Shown here piece after piece: positions 28,465-38,100 of a DNA stretch of 64,000 nt (position 1 is the stretch's first letter; each line of letters opens with the position of its first letter). Origin of the DNA: Promethearchaeota archaeon (GTDB lineage: Archaea > Asgardarchaeota > Lokiarchaeia > Sigyniarchaeales > SOKP01); the NCBI GenBank assembly GCA_016839705.1, contig JAEOTR010000060.1:62001-126000 (forward strand), in the 5' to 3' direction. A program made the position numbers and the translations under genes. Below the pieces are notes generated by a model that was not told where the DNA came from, did no database searches, and was given only the letters and a program-made list of their open reading frames with translations.

Positions 28465-31400
28465 GTGCTAGAAGATGCTATTGAAGCATTTACAAACATT
28501 CTAAAATTTCAAGGAATAGTAGTAAGTAATCTTAATTACTTTGTTAGGGTTACAACTAATGACAAAAAATGCCCATTGTATATACTCCTAAGAGGTCTTA
28601 GAGCAAAAAATATAGACAATTTTATTTGGTCAAATGGGATTCTAATTAGAAGTTCAACAATTAGACCAAAGTTAATAAAAGCTACTTTTGAATGTACGCT
28701 ATGTGGAAGCAAATTTGAGGTAATTCAGCTGACATCGAGAATTAAATGGCCTAATTTCTGCAGTAATCAACGATGTAAAGCCAAAACTCAATCAGATTTT
28801 AGGCTTATCTCAAAAAGTTCAGAATTTATTGATTGGCAAAGTATTATGATCCAAGAAATTCCTGAAGATTTACCCCCAGGAAGAATTCCCAGATCAGTTC
28901 AAGCAATACTAACACATGATTTAGTTGATACAGTTAAACCCGGAGATAGAATAAAGATAATGGGCATTTATAAATCCGTTTTAGCTCAATCAACCCAAAG
29001 TTATAACTCTACGCTATTTAAAACCTTTATTGATGTTAATTTTATTGATCCTGAAGATAAAAGCGAACAGATTGTCGATCTTTCAAAGGAAGATAAAAAA
29101 ATAATAGAAGAAATGTCAAAAGAACCGATGATCCAAAAAAAAATTGCTCGTTCAATTAGCCCTAGTATTTATGGTCGGGATCAATTAAAAATGGCATGTG
29201 CTTTGAGTTTATTTGGAGGGACAAGGAGAAAAAAACCAGGTGGTGGATATAAAAGAGGGGATCTTCACTTTCTTGTCGTAGGCGACCCCGGTACTGGAAA
29301 ATCAGAAATTTTAAAAGGAGCGGTTGATATCTCCCCCCGAGGATTATATACCTCTGGTAAAGGATCAACAGGCGTTGGGCTTACCGCTGCTGTAATAAAA
29401 GAAGGCGACACAGGACAAATGAATCTTGAAGCGGGTGTTGTAGTACTAGCCAATGGAGGGATTGCAGCTATCGATGAGTTTGATAAAATGGACACCACAG
29501 ATCGCTCAGCTTTACATGAGGCGATGGAACAACAATCTTACCATTATAATACTGAAATTCTAAGTGTAGATGGTAGACGAATTGTTATTGGAGAATTTAT
29601 CAATAATTTAATGGATCAAAATAAAGATAAAATAATATTTGGTAAAGATTGTGAAATTTTACCATTTAATGATTTAAAAATTTACACCAGTGACTTTAAG
29701 AAAATATTTAAGACTAATGTAGATCGAGTAAGTCGTCATAAAGCACCTAACAGTTTTTATAAAATTACATTTACTAATGGGAGATCAATAATAATTACAC
29801 CCGAACATCCAATATTCGTGTTTCGAGAAGGTATTTTATGTTGTATTAGTGCAAAAGATTGTATTAAAGATGACTTCATCCCTATCCCTAAATATTTACC
29901 AAATTCAAGTGATATTATTGAACTACATGATAATCATGGTTCAAATCATCCGCTAGCTAAGGAATTAACCATGCCAAGACGTCTAACTCCTAAATTAGGA
30001 AGTTTGCTTGGATATATAGTTACTGAAGGCCATAGCTATAAAGACTCTGGAGCAGAAATAGGATTTTCAAATATGGATGACATTTTGCTTAAAGATTTTT
30101 ATAAATTGATGAAAGGTGAATTCAATATTGAACCTTCTATAAATGAAAGGGATGATGGATTAAAAACACTCAGATATATATCAGTTAATTTGTATGAATG
30201 GATGCTAGAGAATTTTCCAGAAGTTATGACAATATCAAAATTTAAACGTATACCAAATAAAATATTATCCAGCAGTCGTAAGATAAACAAGGAATTCTTG
30301 ATTAGTGCTTTTAAAGGTGATGGAAGTGTAGAATCTACAGCAATATGTTATCGAACGGCTTCTAAAGGTTTATGTGTTGATTATCAAGATTTACTATTGA
30401 AATTAGGAATTCACTCTCGAATTACTTATGATAAGTATAATGATTCCTATAAAGTCTACATTCGGGTCCAATCTTTAATTCAATTTTATGAAGAAATTAT
30501 TCAAGATAATGATCATAGAATTGAAAAAATCAGAAATTTAATTAAACCTGATGTATCCAAAACCCATCATCATGATATATTTCCAAATTCAATAATAGAC
30601 ATGATTATTAATCTTAAGCATAAATTAGCTATTTCATACGATGGATATTTCCATGAACATTTAAAAGAAAATCATGGAATTACTCGTAATGTCTTTCAAA
30701 AAGAGCTAGTTCTAATCAAACATAAATTCTTAAAAATTAAAAAAATTTTTGATAAAAATATTGACATTAAAGAAATCAGAAATAAAACGGGGTATTCTCA
30801 GGAAAATTTAGCTCAAATGGCTGGTCTTAATCGAAGTAATATTGATTATTATGAAAGAGGAGGATATGATAAAAAACAGAAGGAAAAATTAATATTAAAG
30901 ATCGTTTCCTCTCTTAAAACCAAAATAAAAGAAGCTGAAGAGGAAATCGACTACTTAGACTCTTTATTAGAATCAGACATTTGTTGGGATAGAATTAAGA
31001 AAATTGAGTGTATCCAAAATAAGAAAAAGAATTATACACCATGGGTCTATGATATAACTGTAGAACCGAATCATACATTTATTAGCCAAGGAATTGTTCT
31101 TCATAACACTGTAAGTATTGCCAAAGCAGGAATAGTGGCTACTTTAAAAGCTCAAACCGCTATTATTGCGGCAGCTAATCCATATTCAGGAAGATATGAT
31201 AGATATAAAACACCTACACAAAACATTCGTCTGCCACCATCTCTTTTATCTCGTTTTGATCTAATCTTCGTAGTAGTAGACCGACCTAATCCCTCTGAAG
31301 ATGCCCAAATGGCAGAATTTATTTTGAAAAACGCTATGGTAAAGCCAGAAGAGGACTTTGATGATCAAGGTGAAAGTATTGCCCCAATTCCTAAGGAGCT

Positions 31401-31947
31401 TCTTAAAAAATACATTAAACATGCGAAGAGAACATGTCACCCTGTTCTGTCAGATGAAGCTAAAGAAAAAATAAAAGAATTTTATTTAGAATTAAGAGGT
31501 CAATATGATAGTGAAGATGCAATCATTTCGATCTTAGCAAGAAATTTAGATGCTCTTGTAAGGTTGTGTGAAGCTTATGCAAAAATGGCTTTAAGAGACA
31601 AAGTTATTAAAGAAGATGTTGAAGAAGTTATGAAATTATTTAAAAGATACCTTAAAGATACTGGCTATGACGAAACTTCTGGGAAAATTGATATGGATAG
31701 AATCTTTGTTGGGCAATCTAGAAGTAATCTGAACAGACTTGAGTCATTAATGAACAGACTTAAAGAAATATTCGAGGAAAATAGTTGGAAACCTTTAGAG
31801 AGGATTAATGTAATTCAAATCTTAGATTTAGAAGAGAAACTAGATAAGAAATTCATTGAAAATGCGCTTGAAGAATTGATAAAAGAAGGAACTCTTTATG
31901 AGCCAAAAAGTGGATTTATCAAGTTCACTAACAAAGAATCAGTCTAA
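28465..31947 (+). CDS. mcm: Replicative helicase MCM interrupted by an intein; N-terminus extends upstream of this start
   Basis: ATP-driven hexameric replicative helicase. It has a zinc ribbon (FECTLCGSKF ... FCSNQRC), Walker A GDPGTGKSE, Walker B GGIAAIDEFDKM, sensor/Arg-finger region LLSRFDLIFVV and a C-terminal winged helix. The conserved ALHEAMEQQ/TVSIAKAG block is split by a 524-residue intein. GTG 28465 is the first standard start, but in-frame sequence from 28240 encodes a convincing MCM N-terminus (KFEDFYRLFQEKPGVYKYL, LLAFDPQIADKL) without ATG, GTG or TTG. ATA at 28279 or ATT at 28273 are possible starts. Without the intein and with this extension the protein is about 700 residues, the usual size. 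Confidence 0.95.
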   Translation: MLEDAIEAFTNILKFQGIVVSNLNYFVRVTTNDKKCPLYILLRGLRAKNIDNFIWSNGILIRSSTIRPKLIKATFECTLCGSKFEVIQLTSRIKWPNFCSNQRCKAKTQSDFRLISKSSEFIDWQSIMIQEIPEDLPPGRIPRSVQAILTHDLVDTVKPGDRIKIMGIYKSVLAQSTQSYNSTLFKTFIDVNFIDPEDKSEQIVDLSKEDKKIIEEMSKEPMIQKKIARSISPSIYGRDQLKMACALSLFGGTRRKKPGGGYKRGDLHFLVVGDPGTGKSEILKGAVDISPRGLYTSGKGSTGVGLTAAVIKEGDTGQMNLEAGVVVLANGGIAAIDEFDKMDTTDRSALHEAMEQQSYHYNTEILSVDGRRIVIGEFINNLMDQNKDKIIFGKDCEILPFNDLKIYTSDFKKIFKTNVDRVSRHKAPNSFYKITFTNGRSIIITPEHPIFVFREGILCCISAKDCIKDDFIPIPKYLPNSSDIIELHDNHGSNHPLAKELTMPRRLTPKLGSLLGYIVTEGHSYKDSGAEIGFSNMDDILLKDFYKLMKGEFNIEPSINERDDGLKTLRYISVNLYEWMLENFPEVMTISKFKRIPNKILSSSRKINKEFLISAFKGDGSVESTAICYRTASKGLCVDYQDLLLKLGIHSRITYDKYNDSYKVYIRVQSLIQFYEEIIQDNDHRIEKIRNLIKPDVSKTHHHDIFPNSIIDMIINLKHKLAISYDGYFHEHLKENHGITRNVFQKELVLIKHKFLKIKKIFDKNIDIKEIRNKTGYSQENLAQMAGLNRSNIDYYERGGYDKKQKEKLILKIVSSLKTKIKEAEEEIDYLDSLLESDICWDRIKKIECIQNKKKNYTPWVYDITVEPNHTFISQGIVLHNTVSIAKAGIVATLKAQTAIIAAANPYSGRYDRYKTPTQNIRLPPSLLSRFDLIFVVVDRPNPSEDAQMAEFILKNAMVKPEEDFDDQGESIAPIPKELLKKYIKHAKRTCHPVLSDEAKEKIKEFYLELRGQYDSEDAIISILARNLDALVRLCEAYAKMALRDKVIKEDVEEVMKLFKRYLKDTGYDETSGKIDMDRIFVGQSRSNLNRLESLMNRLKEIFEENSWKPLERINVIQILDLEEKLDKKFIENALEELIKEGTLYEPKSGFIKFTNKESV
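29536..31107 (+). mobile_element. MCM intein (524 aa) with LAGLIDADG endonuclease and HTH motif
   Basis: Protein-splicing element inserted between MEQQ and TVSIAKAG. It begins with Ser (SYHYNTEILSVDGR), has the block B His in ITPEHPIFVF, and ends FISQGIVLHN followed by Thr as the +1 nucleophile. Two LAGLIDADG helices are present: LGSLLGYIVTEG (about 29997-30030) and FLISAFKGDGS (about 30296-30330), so a homing endonuclease is likely. Between endonuclease and C-terminal splicing blocks is an XRE-like helix-turn-helix (about 30768-30890: IRNKTGYSQENLAQMAGLNR). Excision restores an uninterrupted MCM motif. Confidence 0.95.
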
Positions 31948-31989
31948 TTTTTTTTAAATATCTTATTTTTTCGTTATAATCTGAACAAT

Positions 31990-32514
31990 CTATTGAAGAT
32001 AGTTAATCGCCTGTTTAGCTATCAACTTGAATGCCAACTCTACGTTATCACCTGATTTTGCTGAAGTAAAAATAATTGTCCTAGTATTAATTCGCTCCCC
32101 TAATGAATCGATGTATTGTTTTTCTATTTCATATAACAAATCACTTTTATTCGCAATCAAAATGATTGGTATTAGAGAACAATATTGATCTAAATCGGGT
32201 ACCCAAAATTTTTCAATCTGATCAAATGTGTTACTTCTTGTCAAGTCCCCTACAATTATTACTCCTTTAGCACCTGAATAATATGGACGTCTCATACTTA
32301 TCCATCTTTCTTGTCCGGCAATATCCCAAAGTTGAAGAGTTGTTTCTGTTTCATTTTCTAAAACGATCTTTTTTGTAAAGATATTTGTTCCGATACTGGA
32401 ACGGTAATCTGTAGTAAATCGTCCCGATACAAATTTCTTGACTAGACTGGTCTTGCCAACTGCCGGTTCTCCGATTACAATAATTTTAAGAGTAATTCTC
32501 TTGGTATTGTCCAT
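31990..32514 (-). CDS. Ras/Rab-like small GTPase
   Basis: Eukaryote-like small GTPase, abundant in Asgard archaea. All boxes are present: G1 GEPAVGKT (15-22), switch I Thr43 in SSIGTN, G3 WDIAGQE (63-69) with the catalytic Gln, G4 NKSD (122-125), G5 TSAK (150-153). At 174 residues it is a bare G domain; the C-terminus ends in AINYLQ with no cysteine, so prenylation is not expected. It is divergent from the HDAC-like gene, sharing an about 100-bp regulatory gap, and converges on mcm. Its effectors and regulators cannot be read from the window. Confidence 0.95.
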   Translation of the reverse strand: MDNTKRITLKIIVIGEPAVGKTSLVKKFVSGRFTTDYRSSIGTNIFTKKIVLENETETTLQLWDIAGQERWISMRRPYYSGAKGVIIVGDLTRSNTFDQIEKFWVPDLDQYCSLIPIILIANKSDLLYEIEKQYIDSLGERINTRTIIFTSAKSGDNVELAFKLIAKQAINYLQ

Positions 32515-32547
32515 ATATAATTATTTTTATGAAGAAACTTTTTTAAG

Positions 32548-32560
32548 TTTATATATAAAT
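32548..32560. promoter_or_regulatory. Shared TATA element between GTPase and HDAC-like genes
   Basis: TTTATATATAAAT is nearly palindromic and lies 34 bp from the GTPase start (minus) and 56 bp from the HDAC start (plus), so it could drive both directions. Confidence 0.4.
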
Positions 32561-32615
32561 ATTAAAATAATCAAATCCTAAAATAACGAAAATTAAAAGA
32601 TAGCAATATAACATT

Positions 32616-33707
32616 ATGGTCACCGGTATAGTGTATGATGAAATTTACCTAGAACATAAAACTGGAAACCATCCAGAAAGCCCCTCTAGATTAATTGCTA
32701 TAATGGATTTCTTAAAAGAAACAAAATTGCTAGAAGATCCAAACTTTAAAATCATTAAGCCGAGAAAGGCTACTCTAGACCAAATAAGATATGTCCATAG
32801 AGAAAGATTAATAAAAGAAATCCAAGAAATTTGTGAGTTAAGTGCTAAAACGCGTCGTCTTCAAGAAATAGATTGGGATACTGTAGCATCCCCTAAAACT
32901 TATGAGGCATCCTTATACTCAGTCGGTGGTAATTTACAAGCAATAGATAAGATAATAAATGGTAATATAAAGAATGCATTCGCTTTGGTTAGACCTCCTG
33001 GACACCACTCTAATTCACATCGATTCGCTGGATTTTGTATTTTCAACAACATTGCTATCGCAGCAGAATATCTTTTTAAAGAAAAAGGAATAAAAAGAGC
33101 AGTTATAATTGATTGGGATTGTCATCATGGAAATGGTACACAAGATATTTTTTATCACGGTTCTAAGTCAGAATCAGGTGAATTAGTAATGTTTAATTCA
33201 CATCAATATGGTAATTTTTATCCAGGTACAGGTAACTATGATGAAATTGGCACAGATAAAGGAATAGGCAAGATTATTAATTATCCAATGCCCGCTGGCT
33301 CTACTGATGATGCTATTCCTATTTATTTTGATGAAATAATTGTACCTATATGTGAAGAGTTTAAACCAGAATTTATCCTAATTTCTGCTGGTTTTGATAC
33401 CCATTGGACAGATAGAAATACAGATATGAATTGGACATACCAAGCACCAGCAAATTATTTAAAAAAAATTAAAACAATCGCACAGAAATATGCAAATAAT
33501 AGGATTCTCATAACATTAGAAGGTGGATATGAATTGGATAAACAAGCTCGAGCTGTTTATAACTGTTTAAAAGTACTTAATGATGAGGATGATAGTTTAA
33601 TACAAGAAGAACCAAGAAAATCTAGATCTGAATTGTTAAATTATTTTAAAAAAAGATTAATCCCTGCCTTAAAGGAAAAATTAAAACCTTATTGGGCTTG
33701 CTTCTAA
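32616..33707 (+). CDS. Histone deacetylase family protein (class II-like amidohydrolase)
   Basis: Zinc-dependent deacetylase of the HDAC/AcuC/APAH superfamily. Motifs: HPESPSRL near the N-terminus, the catalytic pair in RPPGHHS, zinc ligands in DWDCHHGNGT and SAGFDTHWTD, and the C-terminal LEGGYEL loop. Length of 363 is normal. The substrate could be an acetylated protein (for example chromatin lysines), a polyamine or a small acetyl compound; archaea carry all these types and sequence alone does not decide. Confidence 0.93.
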   Translation: MVTGIVYDEIYLEHKTGNHPESPSRLIAIMDFLKETKLLEDPNFKIIKPRKATLDQIRYVHRERLIKEIQEICELSAKTRRLQEIDWDTVASPKTYEASLYSVGGNLQAIDKIINGNIKNAFALVRPPGHHSNSHRFAGFCIFNNIAIAAEYLFKEKGIKRAVIIDWDCHHGNGTQDIFYHGSKSESGELVMFNSHQYGNFYPGTGNYDEIGTDKGIGKIINYPMPAGSTDDAIPIYFDEIIVPICEEFKPEFILISAGFDTHWTDRNTDMNWTYQAPANYLKKIKTIAQKYANNRILITLEGGYELDKQARAVYNCLKVLNDEDDSLIQEEPRKSRSELLNYFKKRLIPALKEKLKPYWACF

Positions 33708-33822
33708 AGTTCTTCACTAAGAATAATACATATAACAATTATGCATTAATTTATAAACTTGAATACTATATTAAAAATAAATAACCAATTATTATTTCAT
33801 AAAAATACCTAAGGAGATTATT

Positions 33823-34773
33823 TTGTCGTACGAATATGAAAGAGAAGAGGAAGAAGAAAAAAAAAAAAAATCTATTTCGCCACCTCCCTCAATGCCACCC
33901 CCTTCAATAACTCCTGCAATGCCACCTCCCTCAATGCCACCCCCACCATTAAGACCTTCACCGGAACAACCATTAACCCCGCCTCCCTTTGAAACACCTC
34001 CACCCGCTCCGAGTATAAGTTTAACTCCTCCTGTAATTGATACACCTACACAACCTTCATATGATCCTTCACCAGTTCCTACATACACATCTGCGCCATC
34101 AATTTCTACTGGACATTCACAGGTAGAATATAATTCTCTAATAGCTCAACTTGAAGAAAGAGAATCAAGAATTAATCAGTTACAGAGTAACTTAAATGAG
34201 ATTAAAACTCAAAGTTCTTCGTTAAATGCACAACTTCTTGAAAGGGACAACCAAATTAATCATTTGCAAAATCAAATCCAATCTCTTCAAACTTCTGCTG
34301 AGGCTTACCAAAAACAAGTTAATCAACTTACAGATGAGAATGCCCAATTACAAGCACATATCCCAGGCTTACAACAGCAAGTTCAAGACCTACAGCAAAA
34401 TAATTCTATGCTACAACAACAAATTAGCCCATTACAATCGCAAATTTCTAAACTTCAAGAAGAAGTAGCCTATAAGGATAGGAGAATAAATGAACTTAAA
34501 GAACCCAAGGCTGTAATGCCGTCGAGCTTAGCACAAGGGATTACCGCTCAATCATCATCCGGATATGAGCCTAGCTCAACTTATAGCCCTCCTGCAACTC
34601 CTGCTCCAAGTCCGGCTATCCCAATAGGAACTGGAAGAAGGATATGTCCTAACTGTGCTGCGTCAGGATTTGCTGTAAAAGAGGTTGAAGATAGAAGTCG
34701 TATAATAAGCTATATCCCAAAACCAATATACGCAAAGAAATTTGTATGTACTAAGTGTGGATTCGAGTTCTAA
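33823..34773 (+). CDS. Proline-rich, coiled-coil protein with C-terminal zinc ribbon
   Basis: Three parts: a charged N-terminus leading into a Pro-rich region (about 18-95, repeated PPPSMPPP-like units), a Gln/Leu-rich coiled coil (about 105-225, heptad pattern IAQLEERESRINQLQSNL), and, after a second Pro/Ser linker, a zinc ribbon with CPNC and CTKC pairs (about 280-316). TTG start at 33823. Proline tracts could bind SH3-like or profilin-like partners, which Asgard archaea possess in the profilin case; that link is inference. A hairpin follows its stop. Confidence 0.8.
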   Translation: MSYEYEREEEEEKKKKSISPPPSMPPPSITPAMPPPSMPPPPLRPSPEQPLTPPPFETPPPAPSISLTPPVIDTPTQPSYDPSPVPTYTSAPSISTGHSQVEYNSLIAQLEERESRINQLQSNLNEIKTQSSSLNAQLLERDNQINHLQNQIQSLQTSAEAYQKQVNQLTDENAQLQAHIPGLQQQVQDLQQNNSMLQQQISPLQSQISKLQEEVAYKDRRINELKEPKAVMPSSLAQGITAQSSSGYEPSSTYSPPATPAPSPAIPIGTGRRICPNCAASGFAVKEVEDRSRIISYIPKPIYAKKFVCTKCGFEF

Positions 34774-35128
34774 ACGATTTTGCAGATATAATCTGCATTT
34801 TATAAAAATGGGGAGAATATTACACATTTGCTAAAAAATTTGGATTTTTCTGCTTGTGATTTCACTAAAAACTCTGAGTTCTGAAATTAGACTTAGAGTT
34901 ATTTAATGTTCAATCTTCGACTTATCTTCTTCTTATCTTCTTACCATTATGACGTATTTCTTTCTCTTTTTAATCCTAACTACAATTTAAAAAGAATGTC
35001 AGATAAATGGTATTAATTTAAGAAAGTTCAGACTAATATGTTATTTATGTAGAAAATTATTTAAATAATAATTTTGATTAATATTCTAAACTTTTTTTCG
35101 ATAATAATTACGTTCAATTTACGTTAAT
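34774..35128. other. Intergenic region with little recognisable content
   Basis: 355 bp between the zinc-ribbon gene and the surface operon. It holds the hairpin at 34781-34797 and AT-rich sequence before 35129 that probably contains the operon promoter (ATTATTTAAATAATAAT around 35055). No supported gene was seen. Confidence 0.6.
34781..34797 (+). terminator. Hairpin after zinc-ribbon gene
   Basis: TGCAGAT-ATA-ATCTGCA is a perfect 7-bp inverted repeat 7 bp after the stop codon and followed by TTT. It is a possible 3' end structure. Confidence 0.4.
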
Positions 35129-38100
35129 ATGTCAGAATTAAGGGAAGAAATACTCGGTGCCAGTATTAATAAAAAGAGAGTATTGGGAGTGATACTGGTT
35201 GCCGTCCTATTAATTTCTGTATTTGCTTTCTCAATGGTTTTTATCAGTTTATTATTCGGTGGCCAAAGATTGGATCCTAGTGATAGAAAAGTTGATGCTG
35301 ACGAAGAAATCCCCCTTTTAATAGCACCACCTTATCCTTTTGATGAAGATTTCTGGCGAGATTTATTTGATGATTTAACTCCAGAAGAACTACAAGATTT
35401 GATGGATATGCTTTCCGAAATGTTTGATGGAGACATCGATGAGCTAGATTTAGGAAATTTTTCGCAAGAACTCCTAGATCTTCTATATACAAGTGCAGGA
35501 GATGTAGAGGTTTTTCGAGTTTATGATTATTTAGATTTTGCTAATATGGAAGATGTTCTATGGAAATATGAGAGTTTTGATCAATATACTGGAGAAGGAT
35601 GGGAATCAACAGCAGGTTCTGATATTTACAGTTTTTTTACATATGGTGAGTATTATAGTAAATTTCCACCATATCCAGAAATTCTAAAAATAAAGATGCC
35701 ACTATCCCCGAATATTGGGATAAATTCAATGGTACTACCATCCCTTTTTCCTACTCCCAATATAATGGAAAATAGCGTTTCTGCTCCAAATCTGATACCT
35801 GACTCGACAACCTTATATAAAACAGACTATAATTCTTCTACTTTAGATTTATCTTTTTCTTCAGATGAGGATGTTAATATGACCTATAAGTTGTTTGGAT
35901 TTGATCTACCCTCTGCTTCAGAAATCAATAACAGTGCAATAGAGGCAAGATGGACTCCCGTTCCTATTCAGGCTAAATATTTACAATTACCTCCTGATAT
36001 TGATCTTTATAAAAGCAACAACCCCTTCTTCACAAACCATGTGAATATTTTAAACGGAACAATTAACGACACCGATAACGCATTTGAAGTAGCAGTTAAA
36101 ATAAGAAATTATTTACAAACCCAATTTTCTTTTCCCCTGAGTCCTGATGACTATAATCCTGCACCGGAAGGAAGAGATATCATAGATTGGTTTTGTGAGA
36201 CCCAACAGGGATTATGGTCCGATTGGGCTTCCGCTTTTTGTGGTTTTACTCGTGTTTTTGGGATCTCAAGTCGATTTGTAGATGGATTTAATAACCTAAA
36301 TACCACACAATTTTTTGATAATGATGAGGGACAGTGGGGTTTTGCGATAAAATATAAAAATCTTTATAATTGGGCAGAAATTTATGTTCCAACAGATATT
36401 ACAGGGAATGGGAATTGGGTTCAAGTAGATATTTTTGAAGATTATGCTGGAACCCTACCGATATCACAAGGAAATTATTCTATTACAGTTTCCCTAGACA
36501 AGTTAACGGTAAATAGACCAGATGTCATAAATATAACAGCTACTATGTCTTCTGATGGAGGAGATTCAATAGATAATAATAGAATAATATTTACAGATTT
36601 AACAGCTGGACAGGAGATTGGGAGTGTTTATACTGATTCTTTCGGAATGGCTTCACAATTATATAATATCAATAATTCTCATGTTGTGGGTCCTCACCTA
36701 ATTGAAGCTAGATATGATTTCTTTACTAGAGGTGGAAATATTACTACAATATTAGGAAATATAGATGTTAATCTTACAACTGTTAACCCACAAGTAGTTA
36801 ATCGTTCAGATACTTTTCCAGATACCATTAATATTCAAGGCTATTTATATGACCCCATAAATGGAGAAAGAGTCGAATACGCAAGTGTAAATCTCCTTTT
36901 ATTTCAAATTGGGACGAGTTTTGAAGAAGTTGGGGCATTTAGTCCGTCGTCAATTATATCAGATAATAATGGTAATTTCGATGGTAATTTTGACATAAGT
37001 CAATCAGTACCCGCAGGACAATATGAAGTTCGCGCTGATTTCAATGGAACGTGGATCTTTCCTTACCCTCCCCCTCTCTATGTGCCAATCATAAACGATT
37101 CAAGTAACAGAATGGGATTAAATATTACTACAGCCCTAACAACTTGGTTTTATATAAATGGTTATTCAACCACGAATCCCAATTTACCCTCTATTTCTAG
37201 ATATCAAGTATTAAATCTAACAGCACAAGTAATTTTGGAAGGTTTCGGCCCAATGTCTAACGAGGTAGTTTATTTTTATGACTATACTAGAGGAAGTATT
37301 CAGATTGGATCCGATACTTCAGATTTAAATGGATTTGCTTCGATTAACTACACCGTTGGAGTTAATAGCTTAACTGGTCCTAATTTATTGTATTCAATGA
37401 TAGGCTCACACATGAATTATTCCTACTATATTTTAAATGAAGAGCCTACAATTAATGCTATTTCAGGCCCTACACCACAAGTAATTAATCGTACGGGGAT
37501 GGGTGATACAGAGTTCAATATTGTTGGGGACATTACTGATACTACTAATCCTTCCAATCCGCTAAGTTTCTCTGAAATTACTTTAAAACTAATGAAAGGT
37601 AGTACAGATTATTCTTCTTATTTAGTACCCTTTGAGGGTTATCCTTATCAAACTGATATAACAGGTACTTTTGATCTAACTTTTGGTGTTGCTCCCAATA
37701 CCCCACCAGGAAATTATTCACTAAGGTTAGATTTTAATGGAACTATCGATTTATCAAGTTATCCTTATCCTAATTATTTCACCTTATCATATATCAATAC
37801 TTCAACTTATTATAGTATTGAACTTAAAATTGATGCAGAAACATCTTTAGATTTTTGGATAAACGGAATACCTAATGATGATGCATATAATCCAGTAGTA
37901 TACAGAGATGATTCTCTTAATCTTTTAACCAAAGTGCACCATGCAGGAGTTCCGGTGCCCGATGGTGAGTGGGTTTATTTTTATGATGGTACACAAGATA
38001 ATTTTTTCATTGGTTCTGCTCAAACAATTGGAGGATTTGCTCAAGTTTTTTATAACACAAATTGGAACACAACAGCAGGACCTCATTTAATATATGCTAC

